Positions 55,805 through 64,000 of a stretch of 64,000 nucleotides of DNA are shown piece by piece (the first letter of the stretch is position 1; the number at the start of each line of letters is the position of its first letter). Made by a program: the position numbers and the translations under genes. The stretch is from Xanthomonas arboricola pv. juglandis (GTDB lineage Bacteria; Pseudomonadota; Gammaproteobacteria; Xanthomonadales; Xanthomonadaceae): positions 62,001 through 126,000 of the forward strand of contig NZ_JZEF01000001.1 of NCBI RefSeq assembly GCF_001013475.1, in the 5' to 3' direction. Under the pieces are notes generated by a model. The model was not told the DNA's origin and ran no database searches. It worked only from the letters and a program-made list of their open reading frames with translations.

Positions 55805-57001
55805 ATGTTGGGATACCTCAGTCATACGCGCGTCCTGCGCTTCGCCGGCCTGTTCACCTGGGCAATGATCGCCATGCCCCTGGTGTACACCTACTGGCCG
55901 GCGGCCGAAGAGGGCGACCACCGCAGCGTGGCCGAAGGCCTGCTGATGTCGGCGTTCTTCGTCGGCTTCGGCGCCAGCTACTTCTGGCTGACCCGCGGCC
56001 TGAGCAGCGGCGGCCATGCGCATTGGTACGACCGGCTGATTCTGCTGCTGCTGACCATCTTCGCGCTGGCGGTCAGCTATCTGAGCGGGACCGGGCTGGG
56101 CAGCATCCTGATGATGGTGGCGGCCGGGGTGATCCCCTGGCTGCTGCCGCTGCGCATCGGCGTGGCCTGGCTGGTGCTCAGCCAGCTGGCGGTGCTGCCG
56201 GTGTTCTATTACCTGCGCCCGGACTTCACCCTGTTCGCCGCGCTGATGCAGTCGCTGCTGTACGGCGGCTTTTCGATGTTCATCTTCGTGACCAGCCTGG
56301 TTGCGCGCCAGCAGACCGATGCCCGCGAAGAACAGCGCCGGCTCAATGCCGAGCTGCGCGCCACCCGCGCGCTGCTGGCCGAAAGCGCCCGCGTCAACGA
56401 GCGCACCCGCATCTCGCGCGAGCTGCACGACCTGCTTGGTCACCACCTCACCGCGCTGAGCCTGAACCTGGAAGTGGCCGGCCACATCACCGACGGCCAG
56501 GCCCAGGAGCACGTGCGCCAGGCGCATACGCTGGCCAAGCTGCTGCTCACCGATGTGCGCGAAGCGGTCAGCCACCTGCGCGACAGCGGCGCGATCGACC
56601 TGGAAGCGGCCCTGCGCCCGCTGGTGACCCAGGTGCCGTCGCTGGACATCCATCTGGACATCGCCCAGCCGCTGACCCTGGACGACCCCGAGCGCGCCCA
56701 CGTGCTGCTGCGCTGTACCCAGGAAATCATCACCAATGCGGTGCGTCATGCCGGTGCGCGCAACCTGTGGATCCAGGTGCGGCGCGATGCCGACACCGTG
56801 TTGATCGACGCGCGCGACGATGGCCACGGCGCCGACACGGTGGCGCCCGGCAACGGGCTGCGCGGCATGCGCGAGCGGCTGAACCAGTATGGTGGCCAGC
56901 TCGAGATTCAAACCCGGCGGGGTGACGGCTTCGGCCTGCGCATCTCCGTTCCAGGCGCGCCGGCACTCATGCCTGCGGCCGTGACTCAAGGAGTGTTCTG
57001 A
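55805..57001 (+). CDS. NarL-group sensor histidine kinase (DesK/LiaS-like)
   Basis: A 398-residue kinase with five to six membrane segments in the first 170 residues and no sizeable periplasmic domain, so it probably senses the membrane itself. The HisKA_3 dimerisation helix carries His208 (RISRELHDLLGHHLTALSLNLE). The ATPase has TQEIITNAVRHAGARNLWI and GNGLRGMRERLNQYGG. Its TGA overlaps the ATG of the response regulator by one base. DesK relatives sense membrane fluidity; this is an inference for this protein. Confidence 0.92.
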   Translation: MLGYLSHTRVLRFAGLFTWAMIAMPLVYTYWPAAEEGDHRSVAEGLLMSAFFVGFGASYFWLTRGLSSGGHAHWYDRLILLLLTIFALAVSYLSGTGLGSILMMVAAGVIPWLLPLRIGVAWLVLSQLAVLPVFYYLRPDFTLFAALMQSLLYGGFSMFIFVTSLVARQQTDAREEQRRLNAELRATRALLAESARVNERTRISRELHDLLGHHLTALSLNLEVAGHITDGQAQEHVRQAHTLAKLLLTDVREAVSHLRDSGAIDLEAALRPLVTQVPSLDIHLDIAQPLTLDDPERAHVLLRCTQEIITNAVRHAGARNLWIQVRRDADTVLIDARDDGHGADTVAPGNGLRGMRERLNQYGGQLEIQTRRGDGFGLRISVPGAPALMPAAVTQGVF

Positions 57002-57642
57002 TGATCCGTGTGTGCCTGGTCGACGACCAAACCCTGGTACGCCAGGGCATCCGCTCGCTGCTGGCGCTGGATAACGGCATCGAGGTGGTGGCCGAGGCCT
57101 CGGACGGCAAGCAGGCGGTCGAGCAGATCCCGCAGGTCCAGCCCGACGTGGTGCTGATGGACATGCGCATGCCGGTGATGTCCGGCCTGGAGGCGCTGCA
57201 GATGCTCTCGCGCAACGGCACGCTGCCGCCGACCATCATCCTGACCACCTTCGACGACGACCAGCTGGTGCTGGCCGGGCTGAAGGCCGGCGCCAAGGGC
57301 TATCTGCTCAAGGACGTCTCGCTGGAACAACTGGTCGGCGCGATCCGCACCGTGGCCGACGGCGGCTCGCTGGTGCAGCCGGCGGTGACCCAGCGCCTGC
57401 TGTCGGGCCTGGAGCACATGCGCAACGAATTCGTCAGCCTGGACCGGCCCGATCCGCTGACCGACCGCGAGACCGAGATCCTGCGGCTGATGGCCAGCGG
57501 CTTCTCCAACAAGGAGATCGCCAACTCGCTGGGCGTGGCCGAGGGCACCATCAAGAATCACGTCTCCAACATCCTGTCCAAGCTCGGCGTGCGCGACCGC
57601 ACCCGCGCGGTGCTGAAGGCCTTCGAGCTGCAATTGGTCTGA
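57001..57642 (+). CDS. NarL/FixJ-family response regulator
   Basis: A 213-residue regulator with a receiver domain (acidic pair VDDQTLVRQG, phosphoacceptor Asp54 in VVLMDMRMPVMSG, Lys in GYLLKDVSLEQL) and a LuxR-type helix-turn-helix (LTDRETEILRLMASGFSNKEIANSL, VAEGTIKNHVSNILSKLGV). It partners the kinase encoded immediately upstream. Its target genes are not visible here. Confidence 0.94.
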   Translation: MIRVCLVDDQTLVRQGIRSLLALDNGIEVVAEASDGKQAVEQIPQVQPDVVLMDMRMPVMSGLEALQMLSRNGTLPPTIILTTFDDDQLVLAGLKAGAKGYLLKDVSLEQLVGAIRTVADGGSLVQPAVTQRLLSGLEHMRNEFVSLDRPDPLTDRETEILRLMASGFSNKEIANSLGVAEGTIKNHVSNILSKLGVRDRTRAVLKAFELQLV

Positions 57643-58015
57643 TCGGCAGCGCAGGTGGCGCTGCTGCCGGCGCGCGGCGCTGCGCGCGCTCCGCCGCGCG
57701 TGTGGCAACGCGCGTGGCGGGGTGGTCTGGTCGTTTCCACGCCGATCATGCGTGCTGCCGGAGGAACGAAAAGCGCGCTGCCGGCAATCGCATCACACAC
57801 AGGCATCGCGCGATGTGCATGATAGCTGCGCGCAATCTGCCCAAACCCTTGTGCAGGTTGGGATTGCGCAGTCATGGACTGCGCGGTTGCGCGGTGGATG
57901 ACACCGCAAGACCGCGCTACCCGTCGCACAACTGAACATCTTTCTCGAAGCCTGCTAGGATGGCGGCTTCGCTTCACTCAACCCGGCCGTGGGATCGGCC
58001 CCGGAGACCTCCTGA
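57643..58015 (+). promoter_or_regulatory. Intergenic region upstream of the SRPBCC gene
   Basis: A gene-free 373 bases. The first part (57655-57720) is extremely GC-rich and self-complementary and may end the two-component transcript. The later part must contain the promoter of the gene at 58016, whose codon use suggests strong expression. A GGAGACC lies a few bases before the start codon. Confidence 0.4.
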
Positions 58016-59197
58016 ATGACCCGTATTATCGAGTTCCTGATCGCCTTGGGGATCGTGGCTGGCTTGTTTGTCGTGGTGGGCTTGGTGTTGCCCTCGGAGC
58101 GGCAGATGTCCGAGAGTGTTGAGACCAACCGCAGGATGACGATTGTTTACGACACCGTGAACAGCTTCCGTCGTTTCAAGGATTGGAACCCGCTTGTGCT
58201 GCGTGACCCGAAGATCCAGCTGAAGCTGGTCGGCCCGACCGAGGGCAAGGGTGCACGCGTCGAATACAGCTCTACCGAAAGCTATATCGGCGACGGCAGC
58301 TGGGAGATCACCAACAGCGTCAAGAACGAGCGTGTTGAGATTTCGATCGACGATCCCACCAAGGGCTACGACAAAGTCACCAACTTCACCCTTGCGCCGA
58401 CTGGCAAGAACAACAAGAACGTCAAGATCACCCAGGACTACAGCGTCAAGTACGGCTGGAACCTGTTCGGTCGTTATGCCGGTCTGTATGTCAGCCGCCA
58501 CGTGGGCGACGACCTGAAGCTGGGTCTGTCGCGTCTGACGACCGCACTGGCCACCGTGCCGAATTTCGACTACCGCGCCCAGCTCGACGGCAAGCCGGTG
58601 TTGAGCGATCTCAAGCTCGTCGATGTGCCGGCCGAGGACCTGTTGGTTGTCACCGCGGGCAACATCGATCGTGACAACGAGACGATCAAGAAGTCGATCA
58701 AGGACAACCAGGAGTGGATCAAGCGTGTGATGGACGCCAACGGCCTCGAGGCTGCTGGTCCGGTCCGGATCGTGACCACCGACTTTGCTACCGACAAGTA
58801 CGCGTTCGACGTGGTGCAGCCGGTCCGCAAGCGTGCCGGTGGCGCGCCGAAGACCGATGCCAAGGCCGACACCGCCAAGGCTGATGCCAAGAAGGATGAC
58901 GCCGCGGCTGCCGCACCTGTGGATGCAACCCCGGTTGCTGCAGCGGGCGAGGAGTTGAAGGTCAACATCCCGTCGGAAGCACCGGTCAAGTACGAGCGCA
59001 CCAAGGCACACCGTTCCGCGTTTGCAACCTACGCAGGCCACATGGCCGGCCTGGATGCAGTGCGTAGCTCCCTGCGTGCCTGGGCTGCCACCAACGGCAA
59101 CGACGTGACCGAGCGTCCGTACGAGTCGTGGAAGGGCGGCGTGGACAAGTCGTTTACGCAGGACGGTACCTACGACGTCTACTGGGCCATCAAGTAA
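58016..59197 (+). CDS. Membrane-anchored SRPBCC-domain protein with C-terminal GyrI-like region
   Basis: A 393-residue protein with one N-terminal membrane anchor (IIEFLIALGIVAGLFVVVGLVLP). A START/SRPBCC ligand-binding domain covers residues 30-175 (NSFRRFKDWNPLVLRDP; VEYSSTESYIGDGSWEITNS). An Ala/Lys/Asp-rich linker (KTDAKADTAKADAKKDDAAA) splits a region that resembles a GyrI-like effector-binding fold (FATYAGHMAGLDAVRSSLRAW; RPYESWKGGVD). Codon usage differs from its neighbours, with many CGT, GGT, GTT and AAG codons, which suggests high expression. A strong terminator follows. The ligand is unknown. Confidence 0.8.
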   Translation: MTRIIEFLIALGIVAGLFVVVGLVLPSERQMSESVETNRRMTIVYDTVNSFRRFKDWNPLVLRDPKIQLKLVGPTEGKGARVEYSSTESYIGDGSWEITNSVKNERVEISIDDPTKGYDKVTNFTLAPTGKNNKNVKITQDYSVKYGWNLFGRYAGLYVSRHVGDDLKLGLSRLTTALATVPNFDYRAQLDGKPVLSDLKLVDVPAEDLLVVTAGNIDRDNETIKKSIKDNQEWIKRVMDANGLEAAGPVRIVTTDFATDKYAFDVVQPVRKRAGGAPKTDAKADTAKADAKKDDAAAAAPVDATPVAAAGEELKVNIPSEAPVKYERTKAHRSAFATYAGHMAGLDAVRSSLRAWAATNGNDVTERPYESWKGGVDKSFTQDGTYDVYWAIK

Positions 59198-59227
59198 TCG
59201 TCTCACCACGATGATCTGATCCAGACG

Positions 59228-59261
59228 AAAACGCGCCGCAGTCCTGCGGCGCGTTTTTTTT
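59228..59261 (+). terminator. Rho-independent terminator after the SRPBCC gene
   Basis: The stem AAACGCGCCGCA pairs with TGCGGCGCGTTT around GTCC, followed by a run of T residues. Confidence 0.95.
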
Positions 59262-59291
59262 GCGCTACGGCGCTGCAATGGAATCGCCTTT

Positions 59292-59663
59292 ATGTCCCTG
59301 CTCGAACGTCGCAAGAAACATCCGTCGCTGCTGGCGTTTTGCGGCGCCTTGCTGGCCGCCGTCGCGGTGGCCCTGTCGGCCTATGCCTCGCACGGGGTGG
59401 CCGATGCGCTGGTGCAATCGCGGCTGCAGCTGGCAGCGCTGTATGCGTTTGGCCACGGTGCCGTGCTGACGGTGCTCGGCGCTACCGAAACGCGTGCACT
59501 TGGCCGGCTCGGCCTGTATCTGCTGTTGCTCGGCACGCTGCTGTTTGCCGGCAGCCTGGTCGGCGGCGCGCTGCTGCACTGGCCGACCAGCCTGGCACCG
59601 ATTGGCGGCACCAGCCTGATGCTGGGCTGGGTGGTGCTGGCGATCGGCGCGTTGAGGCGCTGA
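59292..59663 (+). CDS. DUF423 small membrane protein
   Basis: A 123-residue protein with four membrane segments, of the DUF423 (YgdD-like) family: FCGALLAAVAVALSAYASHG, YAFGHGAVLTVL, LYLLLLGTLLFAGSLVGGAL and GGTSLMLGWVVLAIGALRR. The function is unknown in the family. The next gene's ATG starts two bases after its stop, suggesting coupling. Confidence 0.9.
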   Translation: MSLLERRKKHPSLLAFCGALLAAVAVALSAYASHGVADALVQSRLQLAALYAFGHGAVLTVLGATETRALGRLGLYLLLLGTLLFAGSLVGGALLHWPTSLAPIGGTSLMLGWVVLAIGALRR

Positions 59664-59665
59664 GC

Positions 59666-60340
59666 ATGCCGCGCCATGCCCGCGGATTCGATGTGGAGGC
59701 CGCCTTTGCGTACCTGAGCCGGCGCGATCGCGCGCTGGGCGCGTGGATGAAGCGCATCGGCCCGATCACCGCGCAGCCGGGTTGGCGCAAGCCGTTCGAT
59801 CCGGTGGACGCGTTGGCGCGCGCGATCCTGTTCCAGCAACTCAGCGGCAAGGCCGCATCGACGATCGTGGCGCGGGTGGAAGCGGCCATCGGTGCGCCGC
59901 GCCTGCATGCGGACACGCTCGGTCGCATCGACGACGCGGCACTGCGCGCGTGTGGCGTGTCCGGCAACAAGTCGCTGGCGCTGCGCGATCTGGCGTGCCG
60001 CGAGCGCGACGGCGAGATTCCCTCCCTGCGCAGGCTCGCCTTCATGGACGAAGAAGCGATTGTGCAGGCGCTGATCCCGGTGCGCGGCATCGGCCGCTGG
60101 ACGGTGGAGATGATGCTGATGTTCCGCCTGGGTCGCCCGGATCTGCTGCCCGTCGATGACCTGGGCGTGCGCAAGGGCGCCCAGCGCGTGGACAGGCAGG
60201 AACAGATGCCCACGCCGAAGGAGCTGGCCATCCGCGGCGAACGCTGGGCCCCGTACCGCAGCTATGCGGCGTTCTATCTGTGGAAGATCGCCGACTTCAG
60301 CGTGGCAGCCAAGGTGCCGACGCCGCGCTCGCAGGAGTAG
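59666..60340 (+). CDS. DNA-3-methyladenine glycosylase, HhH-GPD (AlkA-like)
   Basis: A 224-residue base-excision repair glycosylase. The helix-hairpin-helix is IPVRGIGRWTVEMMLMF, followed by the Asp-containing catalytic loop LLPVDDLGVRKG. Other blocks are LARAILFQQLSGKAASTIVARVE and ACGVSGNKSLALRDLA. It lacks the N-terminal domain of E. coli AlkA, like many bacterial and yeast Mag1-type enzymes. It removes alkylated purines. No Ada regulator lies nearby. Confidence 0.92.
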   Translation: MPRHARGFDVEAAFAYLSRRDRALGAWMKRIGPITAQPGWRKPFDPVDALARAILFQQLSGKAASTIVARVEAAIGAPRLHADTLGRIDDAALRACGVSGNKSLALRDLACRERDGEIPSLRRLAFMDEEAIVQALIPVRGIGRWTVEMMLMFRLGRPDLLPVDDLGVRKGAQRVDRQEQMPTPKELAIRGERWAPYRSYAAFYLWKIADFSVAAKVPTPRSQE

Positions 60341-60379
60341 GGCGTTGGATTGCGCGGTGCGTGCAGCTTGCCGCGCGCA

Positions 60380-61177
60380 TTACGCCGCCGACCAACGCCA
60401 GTGCCAGGGCTCGTAGATGATGCCGTAGGGATTGTCGCGCGGATAACTCAGCCGGTAGCCAAAGCGATCCGCGTTGTCGCGCAGCCACGCGAAGGCCGGC
60501 GTGGTCTCGAAGGATTCTTCCACCGGCGGCTCGCCGGGCGTGCCGATATCCAGTGCATCGCCGCTGTGGTGTTCGCTGAAGCCGGGCGCGGTGTTGACTG
60601 TCATGATCTGCGGCACCGTCAGTCCGCGCGCCAGCTTGCGTTCGAAGATCGCCAGTTGGTAATCGTGGCTGCGATAGCCGGACAACGCATCCAGCAGCAC
60701 GCCTGCGCGTGCAGCGTCGGCCCGCATCTGTCGCCATGCACGGCTTGCGCCGGCGCTGAGCCACAACGGACGCGCAAAACGATCGCGTCCGGCAAAGTGC
60801 AGGGCAGCAGGTTCGGCCACCAGGCTCAGCCCGGTCTGCCGTGGATACGCCTCCACGTCGATTTCCAGTTGCGCCAGCCGCTGCTGCACGTCGCTGACCG
60901 GCAACAGCGTGTTCGTACGGTCCGATGCACGCCCGCCTGGCAGTTCCAGCAGCGCCAGTGCCTCGTCCAGCCCCGGCTCGTACGCCAGTCGCGGGATCAG
61001 CGGCATCACGCCCTGCGGCAGATGCGCGGCCAGGTGGCGCCCGTCGCGCTTGCGCCGCAGCAGCCAGTCGGCCTGTGCCAGCACGCGTGCATCCGCATTG
61101 CCGCGCGCGCGCAGCAGGTCTGCCGGCCACAGTTCGATGGTGCGTGTGTTGAGGAGCAGACGTGGAGAATTGCGCAT
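60380..61177 (-). CDS. M15-family D-alanyl-D-alanine carboxypeptidase/VanY-like peptidase
   Basis: A 265-residue zinc peptidase acting on cell-wall peptides. The signature SEHHSGDALDIG (SxHxxGxAxD) and the later EPWHWR give the zinc ligands and catalytic Glu, with SGYRSHDYQLAIFERKL upstream. The first 130 residues are not part of the M15 core and match nothing I recognise. No clear signal peptide is present at the chosen ATG, which is odd for a peptidoglycan enzyme; export may need a non-classical signal. Confidence 0.86.
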   Translation of the reverse strand: MRNSPRLLLNTRTIELWPADLLRARGNADARVLAQADWLLRRKRDGRHLAAHLPQGVMPLIPRLAYEPGLDEALALLELPGGRASDRTNTLLPVSDVQQRLAQLEIDVEAYPRQTGLSLVAEPAALHFAGRDRFARPLWLSAGASRAWRQMRADAARAGVLLDALSGYRSHDYQLAIFERKLARGLTVPQIMTVNTAPGFSEHHSGDALDIGTPGEPPVEESFETTPAFAWLRDNADRFGYRLSYPRDNPYGIIYEPWHWRWSAA

Positions 61178-61332
61178 CCACGCAGCTTAGCGGGTGCTAC
61201 GTGAGGGCTGCCAGTCCGTAGCGGCGCGAACGCTTGCCTGCAGCGATAAAGATGCTCCGCTGAGCGGCGGCGGGGCGGATGCATGCGAGCGGAAGCTGAT
61301 CCGTTCTGACGATTACTCACGCCTGTGCTTGT

Positions 61333-61512
61333 TCAAGCGCTGGCGTCTTTGTCGCCCTGCGGCTTCGGCAGGCGCCCGGCCTTGCGTAGCGCATCGCGCA
61401 GCACGTATTCGATCTGCGCGTTGAGGCTGCGCAGTTCGTCGTCGGCCCAGCGCTGCGCGGCGGCCAGCACGTCGGCGTTGATGCGCAGCGGATAGGCCTT
61501 CTTCTCGCTCAC
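61333..61512 (-). CDS. Arc-like ribbon-helix-helix DNA-binding protein
   Basis: A 59-residue protein beginning at a GTG that overlaps the stop of the upstream membrane-protein gene (GTGA). The sequence [20 protein letters not shown], then [20 protein letters not shown], gives a beta strand with alternating residues followed by two helices, the Arc fold, where [12 protein letters not shown] resembles the second helix of Arc-type repressors. The C-terminus is basic then acidic ([16 protein letters not shown]). As the last gene of the slipin operon it is the natural autoregulator, and a repeated GATATC motif lies in front of the operon. Confidence 0.8.
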   Translation of the reverse strand: MSEKKAYPLRINADVLAAAQRWADDELRSLNAQIEYVLRDALRKAGRLPKPQGDKDASA

Positions 61513-61793
61513 TCGCGCTCCTGGCGGCCGCTGTGGCGGCGCAGGTGCATCACCATCGACACGATCAACACATTCACGCCGACGAGCATGCCGATCACCA
61601 CCGCGTAGATGCCGGCGCGGTTGTCGCCGGCCCAGTACAGGCAGGCAGCACCGATCAGGATGACCAGGCTGATCAGGGCCCAGCGCAGCCCCAGGCCGCG
61701 CGCGCGGTCGTCGTCGTCCGCACCGATGGAGGCGGCGATTGCCAACGCAGGCAAGCCGGAAAGCGCGACGACCAACGGCACCATGACATTCAT
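61509..61793 (-). CDS. Small two- to three-span membrane protein, middle gene of slipin operon
   Basis: A 94-residue protein with hydrophobic segments [36 protein letters not shown] and [20 protein letters not shown], separated by a charged loop ([14 protein letters not shown]). The C-terminal tail is basic ([12 protein letters not shown]). I do not recognise a family. It begins nine bases after the slipin stop and overlaps the ribbon-helix-helix gene, so the three are co-translated. Confidence 0.78.
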   Translation of the reverse strand: MNVMVPLVVALSGLPALAIAASIGADDDDRARGLGLRWALISLVILIGAACLYWAGDNRAGIYAVVIGMLVGVNVLIVSMVMHLRRHSGRQERE

Positions 61794-61802
61794 TGCATCA
61801 CC

Positions 61803-62672
61803 TCAATACAGCGAGCCGGCGTTGACCACCGGTTGGGTACCGCGATCAGAACACAACACGGTGAGCAGGTTGCTGACCATGTGCGCCTTGCGCTCTTCGT
61901 CCAACTGCACCACGCCGTTTTTCTGCAGCTCGGCCAGCGCCATTTCGACCATGCCCACCGCACCGGCGACGATGCGCGTGCGTGCGGCGATCACCGCATT
62001 GGCCTGCTGGCGTTGCAGCATGGCCTGGGCGATTTCCGGCGCGTAGGCCAGGTGACTGATGCGCGCTTCGATCACGTCCACGCCGGCCTGGGTCAGGCGC
62101 TCGTCCAGATGGCGCTTGAGCTGTTCGCTGATTTCGGCCGGATGGCTGCGCAGCGAGATCTGATCGTCTTCGTGCTGGTCGTACGGGTAGCTGGTGGCCA
62201 TCGCGCGCAGCGCCGCTTCGGACTGGATATGCACGAAGCTTTCGTAATCGTCGACGTTGTAGACCGCCTCGGAGGCATCCAGCACCTGCCACACGATGAC
62301 CGCGGCGATCTCGATCGGGCTGCCGTCCAGTTCGTTGACCTTGAGCCGGCCGCTCTCGAAGTTGCGCACGCGCTGGCTGACCCGGCGCTTGGCATAGAAG
62401 GGGCTGTTCCAGCGCAGGCCCGGGTCCTTGACCGTGCCGACGTACTTGCCGAACAGGCTCAGCACCGCCGCCTGGTTCGGCTCCAGCGTGTACAGGCCGG
62501 CCAGCATGAAGATGCCCGCCGCCACCACCAACAGCGCAATCAGGAACCCGGCTGGAGTCGGGCTGCCGGCCGCCAGGGTCGTGAGAATGAACCAGGCGGC
62601 GCCCGCGAACGCGGCGCCAGCGGCGAGGATGACCGGGATGCCCGGCAGTGAGCTGATCGGCTTCTCTTTCAT
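61803..62672 (-). CDS. SPFH/Band-7 slipin-family membrane protein
   Basis: A 289-residue protein with two N-terminal hydrophobic segments ([38 protein letters not shown]). A Band-7 domain follows ([39 protein letters not shown]) and a long helical region ([30 protein letters not shown]). Such proteins oligomerise as membrane scaffolds around microdomains and proteases. The usual partner NfeD is absent. It heads a three-gene operon with an operator about 30 bases upstream. Confidence 0.92.
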   Translation of the reverse strand: MKEKPISSLPGIPVILAAGAAFAGAAWFILTTLAAGSPTPAGFLIALLVVAAGIFMLAGLYTLEPNQAAVLSLFGKYVGTVKDPGLRWNSPFYAKRRVSQRVRNFESGRLKVNELDGSPIEIAAVIVWQVLDASEAVYNVDDYESFVHIQSEAALRAMATSYPYDQHEDDQISLRSHPAEISEQLKRHLDERLTQAGVDVIEARISHLAYAPEIAQAMLQRQQANAVIAARTRIVAGAVGMVEMALAELQKNGVVQLDEERKAHMVSNLLTVLCSDRGTQPVVNAGSLY

Positions 62673-62702
62673 GAGGTGGGTGTCCTTAGGGAGTTCAAAA
62701 AA

Positions 62703-62719
62703 GATATCAAAGTGATATC
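62703..62719 (-). promoter_or_regulatory. GATATC inverted/direct-repeat operator of the slipin operon
   Basis: GATATCA-AAG-TGATATC is a perfect inverted repeat; because GATATC is itself palindromic, it is also a direct repeat with an 11-base period. It lies 31 bases upstream of the slipin start in an AT-rich patch (from about 62695). The spacing by one helical turn suits tandem ribbon-helix-helix dimers. Confidence 0.65.
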
Positions 62720-62799
62720 AGTTGATGCAAGTCGCGCAGCCGGCGGCCATGGTGACGGCCCGTTAGAATGGCGGCCCCCTCCCGATCTGGACTGCGCTC

Positions 62800-63999
62800 A
62801 TGACTACTCTCGGCACGCCGTTGTCGCCTTCCGCCACCCGCGTGTTGTTGCTGGGCTCGGGCGAGCTGGGCAAGGAAGTGGCGATCGAATTGCAGCGCTT
62901 CGGGGTGGAAGTGATCGCCGCCGATCGCTATGCCAACGCGCCGGCGATGCAGGTCGCGCACCGTTCGCACGTGCTGGACATGCTCGATCCCCAGGCGCTG
63001 CGCGCGCTGATCGCCCAGGAGCAGCCGCATCTGATCGTGCCGGAGATCGAGGCGATCCATACCGAAACGCTGCTCGCACTGGAGCGGGAGCAGGGCCAGC
63101 GGGTCATCCCGACCGCGCGCGCCGCACGCCTGACCATGGACCGCGAGGGCATCCGTCGCCTGGCTGCCGGAACGCTGGGCCTGCCGACCTCGCCGTATCG
63201 CTTCGTCGACACGGCTGCCGAGTATCGCGAGGCGATCGCCGCGGTGGGCCTGCCGTGCGTGGTCAAGCCGGTGATGTCGTCCTCGGGCAAGGGCCAGAGC
63301 ACCTTGCGCAGCGAGGCGGACATCGATGCGGCCTGGGATTACGCGCAGACCGGCGGACGTGCCGGTGCCGGCCGCTGCATCGTCGAGGGCTTCATCGACT
63401 TCGATTACGAGATCACCTTGTTGACCGTACGGCACGCCGGTGGCACCTCGTTCTGCGACCCGATCGGGCATTGGCAGAAGGACGGCGATTACCGCGAGAG
63501 CTGGCAGCCGCAGCCGATGTCAGCGGCCGCTTTGCAGCGCTCGCAGCAGATCGCGCAGGCCATCACCGACGACCTGGGCGGTCTGGGTCTGTTCGGCGTG
63601 GAGTTGTTCGTCAAGGGCGACGAGGTCTGGTTCAGCGAGGTCTCACCGCGCCCGCACGACACCGGCCTGGTCACGCTGGTCTCGCAGGAGCTGAGCGAAT
63701 TCGCCCTACACGCACGCGCGATTCTCGGCCTGCCGGTCGGTGCGGAAAACGGCGGCGTGATCCGTCAGAGTGGCCCCTCGGCCTCGTGCGCGCTGCTGGC
63801 GCACGGTCACGGCGTGCCGGTCTTCGACGATGTTGCGCAGGCCTTGCGTGACCCGGGCACCGCACTGCGCCTGTTCGGCAAGCCGCGCGTGGACGGTCAC
63901 CGCCGCGTCGGCGTCACGCTGGCGCGTGCGGACAGCATCGACGCCGCGCGCGAGAAGGCGCGGGTAGCCGCAGAGGCAGTGCAGATCCAGCTGGACTGA
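62800..63999 (+). CDS. purT: Formate-dependent phosphoribosylglycinamide formyltransferase (GAR transformylase 2)
   Basis: A 399-residue ATP-grasp enzyme that makes formyl-GAR from GAR, ATP and formate in purine synthesis. The N-terminal dinucleotide-like loop is [23 protein letters not shown]-grasp signatures are [59 protein letters not shown] and [12 protein letters not shown]. The gene is complete and ends one base before the window edge. It is divergent from the slipin operon. Confidence 0.96.
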   Translation: MTTLGTPLSPSATRVLLLGSGELGKEVAIELQRFGVEVIAADRYANAPAMQVAHRSHVLDMLDPQALRALIAQEQPHLIVPEIEAIHTETLLALEREQGQRVIPTARAARLTMDREGIRRLAAGTLGLPTSPYRFVDTAAEYREAIAAVGLPCVVKPVMSSSGKGQSTLRSEADIDAAWDYAQTGGRAGAGRCIVEGFIDFDYEITLLTVRHAGGTSFCDPIGHWQKDGDYRESWQPQPMSAAALQRSQQIAQAITDDLGGLGLFGVELFVKGDEVWFSEVSPRPHDTGLVTLVSQELSEFALHARAILGLPVGAENGGVIRQSGPSASCALLAHGHGVPVFDDVAQALRDPGTALRLFGKPRVDGHRRVGVTLARADSIDAAREKARVAAEAVQIQLD

Positions 64000-64000
64000 G

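Overview
The window looks like chromosomal DNA of a Xanthomonas species. The GC content is high, the gene order is of the Xanthomonas type, and several families present are characteristic of that genus. These include the lexA2-imuA-imuB-dnaE2 SOS cassette, a bacterial ACE-like M2 dipeptidase, STN-bearing TonB receptors with FecI/FecR regulators, and a protein ending in an XVIPCD type IV secretion signal. I see no rRNA, tRNA, CRISPR array, prophage or transposase-bearing insertion sequence. All gene functions are inferred from the sequence alone.

Layout. 0.1-8.2 kb: a FecI-type sigma factor, a FecR regulator, a TonB-dependent transducer-receptor, an exported histidine acid phosphatase and an exported EEP-family phosphodiesterase with a jacalin-like tail. 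Together they read as a phosphorylated-substrate scavenging locus. The EEP gene carries a palindromic element inside its signal-peptide region and an apparent 1-nt deletion near its end. 8.2-8.9 kb: an AbrB/Doc toxin-antitoxin pair. 9.0-15.2 kb: the SOS mutagenesis cassette with its own LexA operator. 15.5-18.5 kb: an HDOD protein and an OPT transporter. 19.3-24.4 kb: an outer-membrane protein, PQQ glucose dehydrogenase and a sugar porin. 24.6-28.9 kb: an S9 peptidase, two small unknown genes and a PAS-AraC regulator. 29-38 kb: a repeat cluster, then katE, an aldo/keto reductase, a lipoprotein carboxylesterase and gcvP (glycine riboswitch upstream), all on the minus strand.

38.3-44.3 kb: an MFS drug exporter, a small unknown protein, a candidate type IV secretion effector with an unrecognised N-terminal part, and the ACE homologue. 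44.5-45.0 kb: a second repeat cluster, an inverted counterpart of the one at 29 kb. 45.0-51.4 kb: a lipid A remodelling set (phosphoethanolamine transferase, PAP2 phosphatase, ArnT/PMT-like glycosyltransferase) facing a two-component system. 51.4-55.6 kb: a TIM-barrel isomerase, a small HExxH protein, minE-minD-minC and a GNAT acetyltransferase. 55.8-59.2 kb: a DesK/DesR-like two-component pair and a membrane-anchored SRPBCC protein. 59.3-64.0 kb: a DUF423 protein, a 3-methyladenine DNA glycosylase, an M15 peptidase, a slipin/membrane protein/ribbon-helix-helix operon with a striking operator, and purT.

The strongest leads beyond routine annotation are: (i) the orphan XVIPCD effector candidate at 40.1-42.1 kb; (ii) a family of short palindromic elements, two of which lie in frame inside genes (the EEP signal peptide and gcvP); (iii) the near-perfect shared repeats at 29 kb and 44.7 kb; and (iv) the slipin-RHH operon with its GATATC operator.
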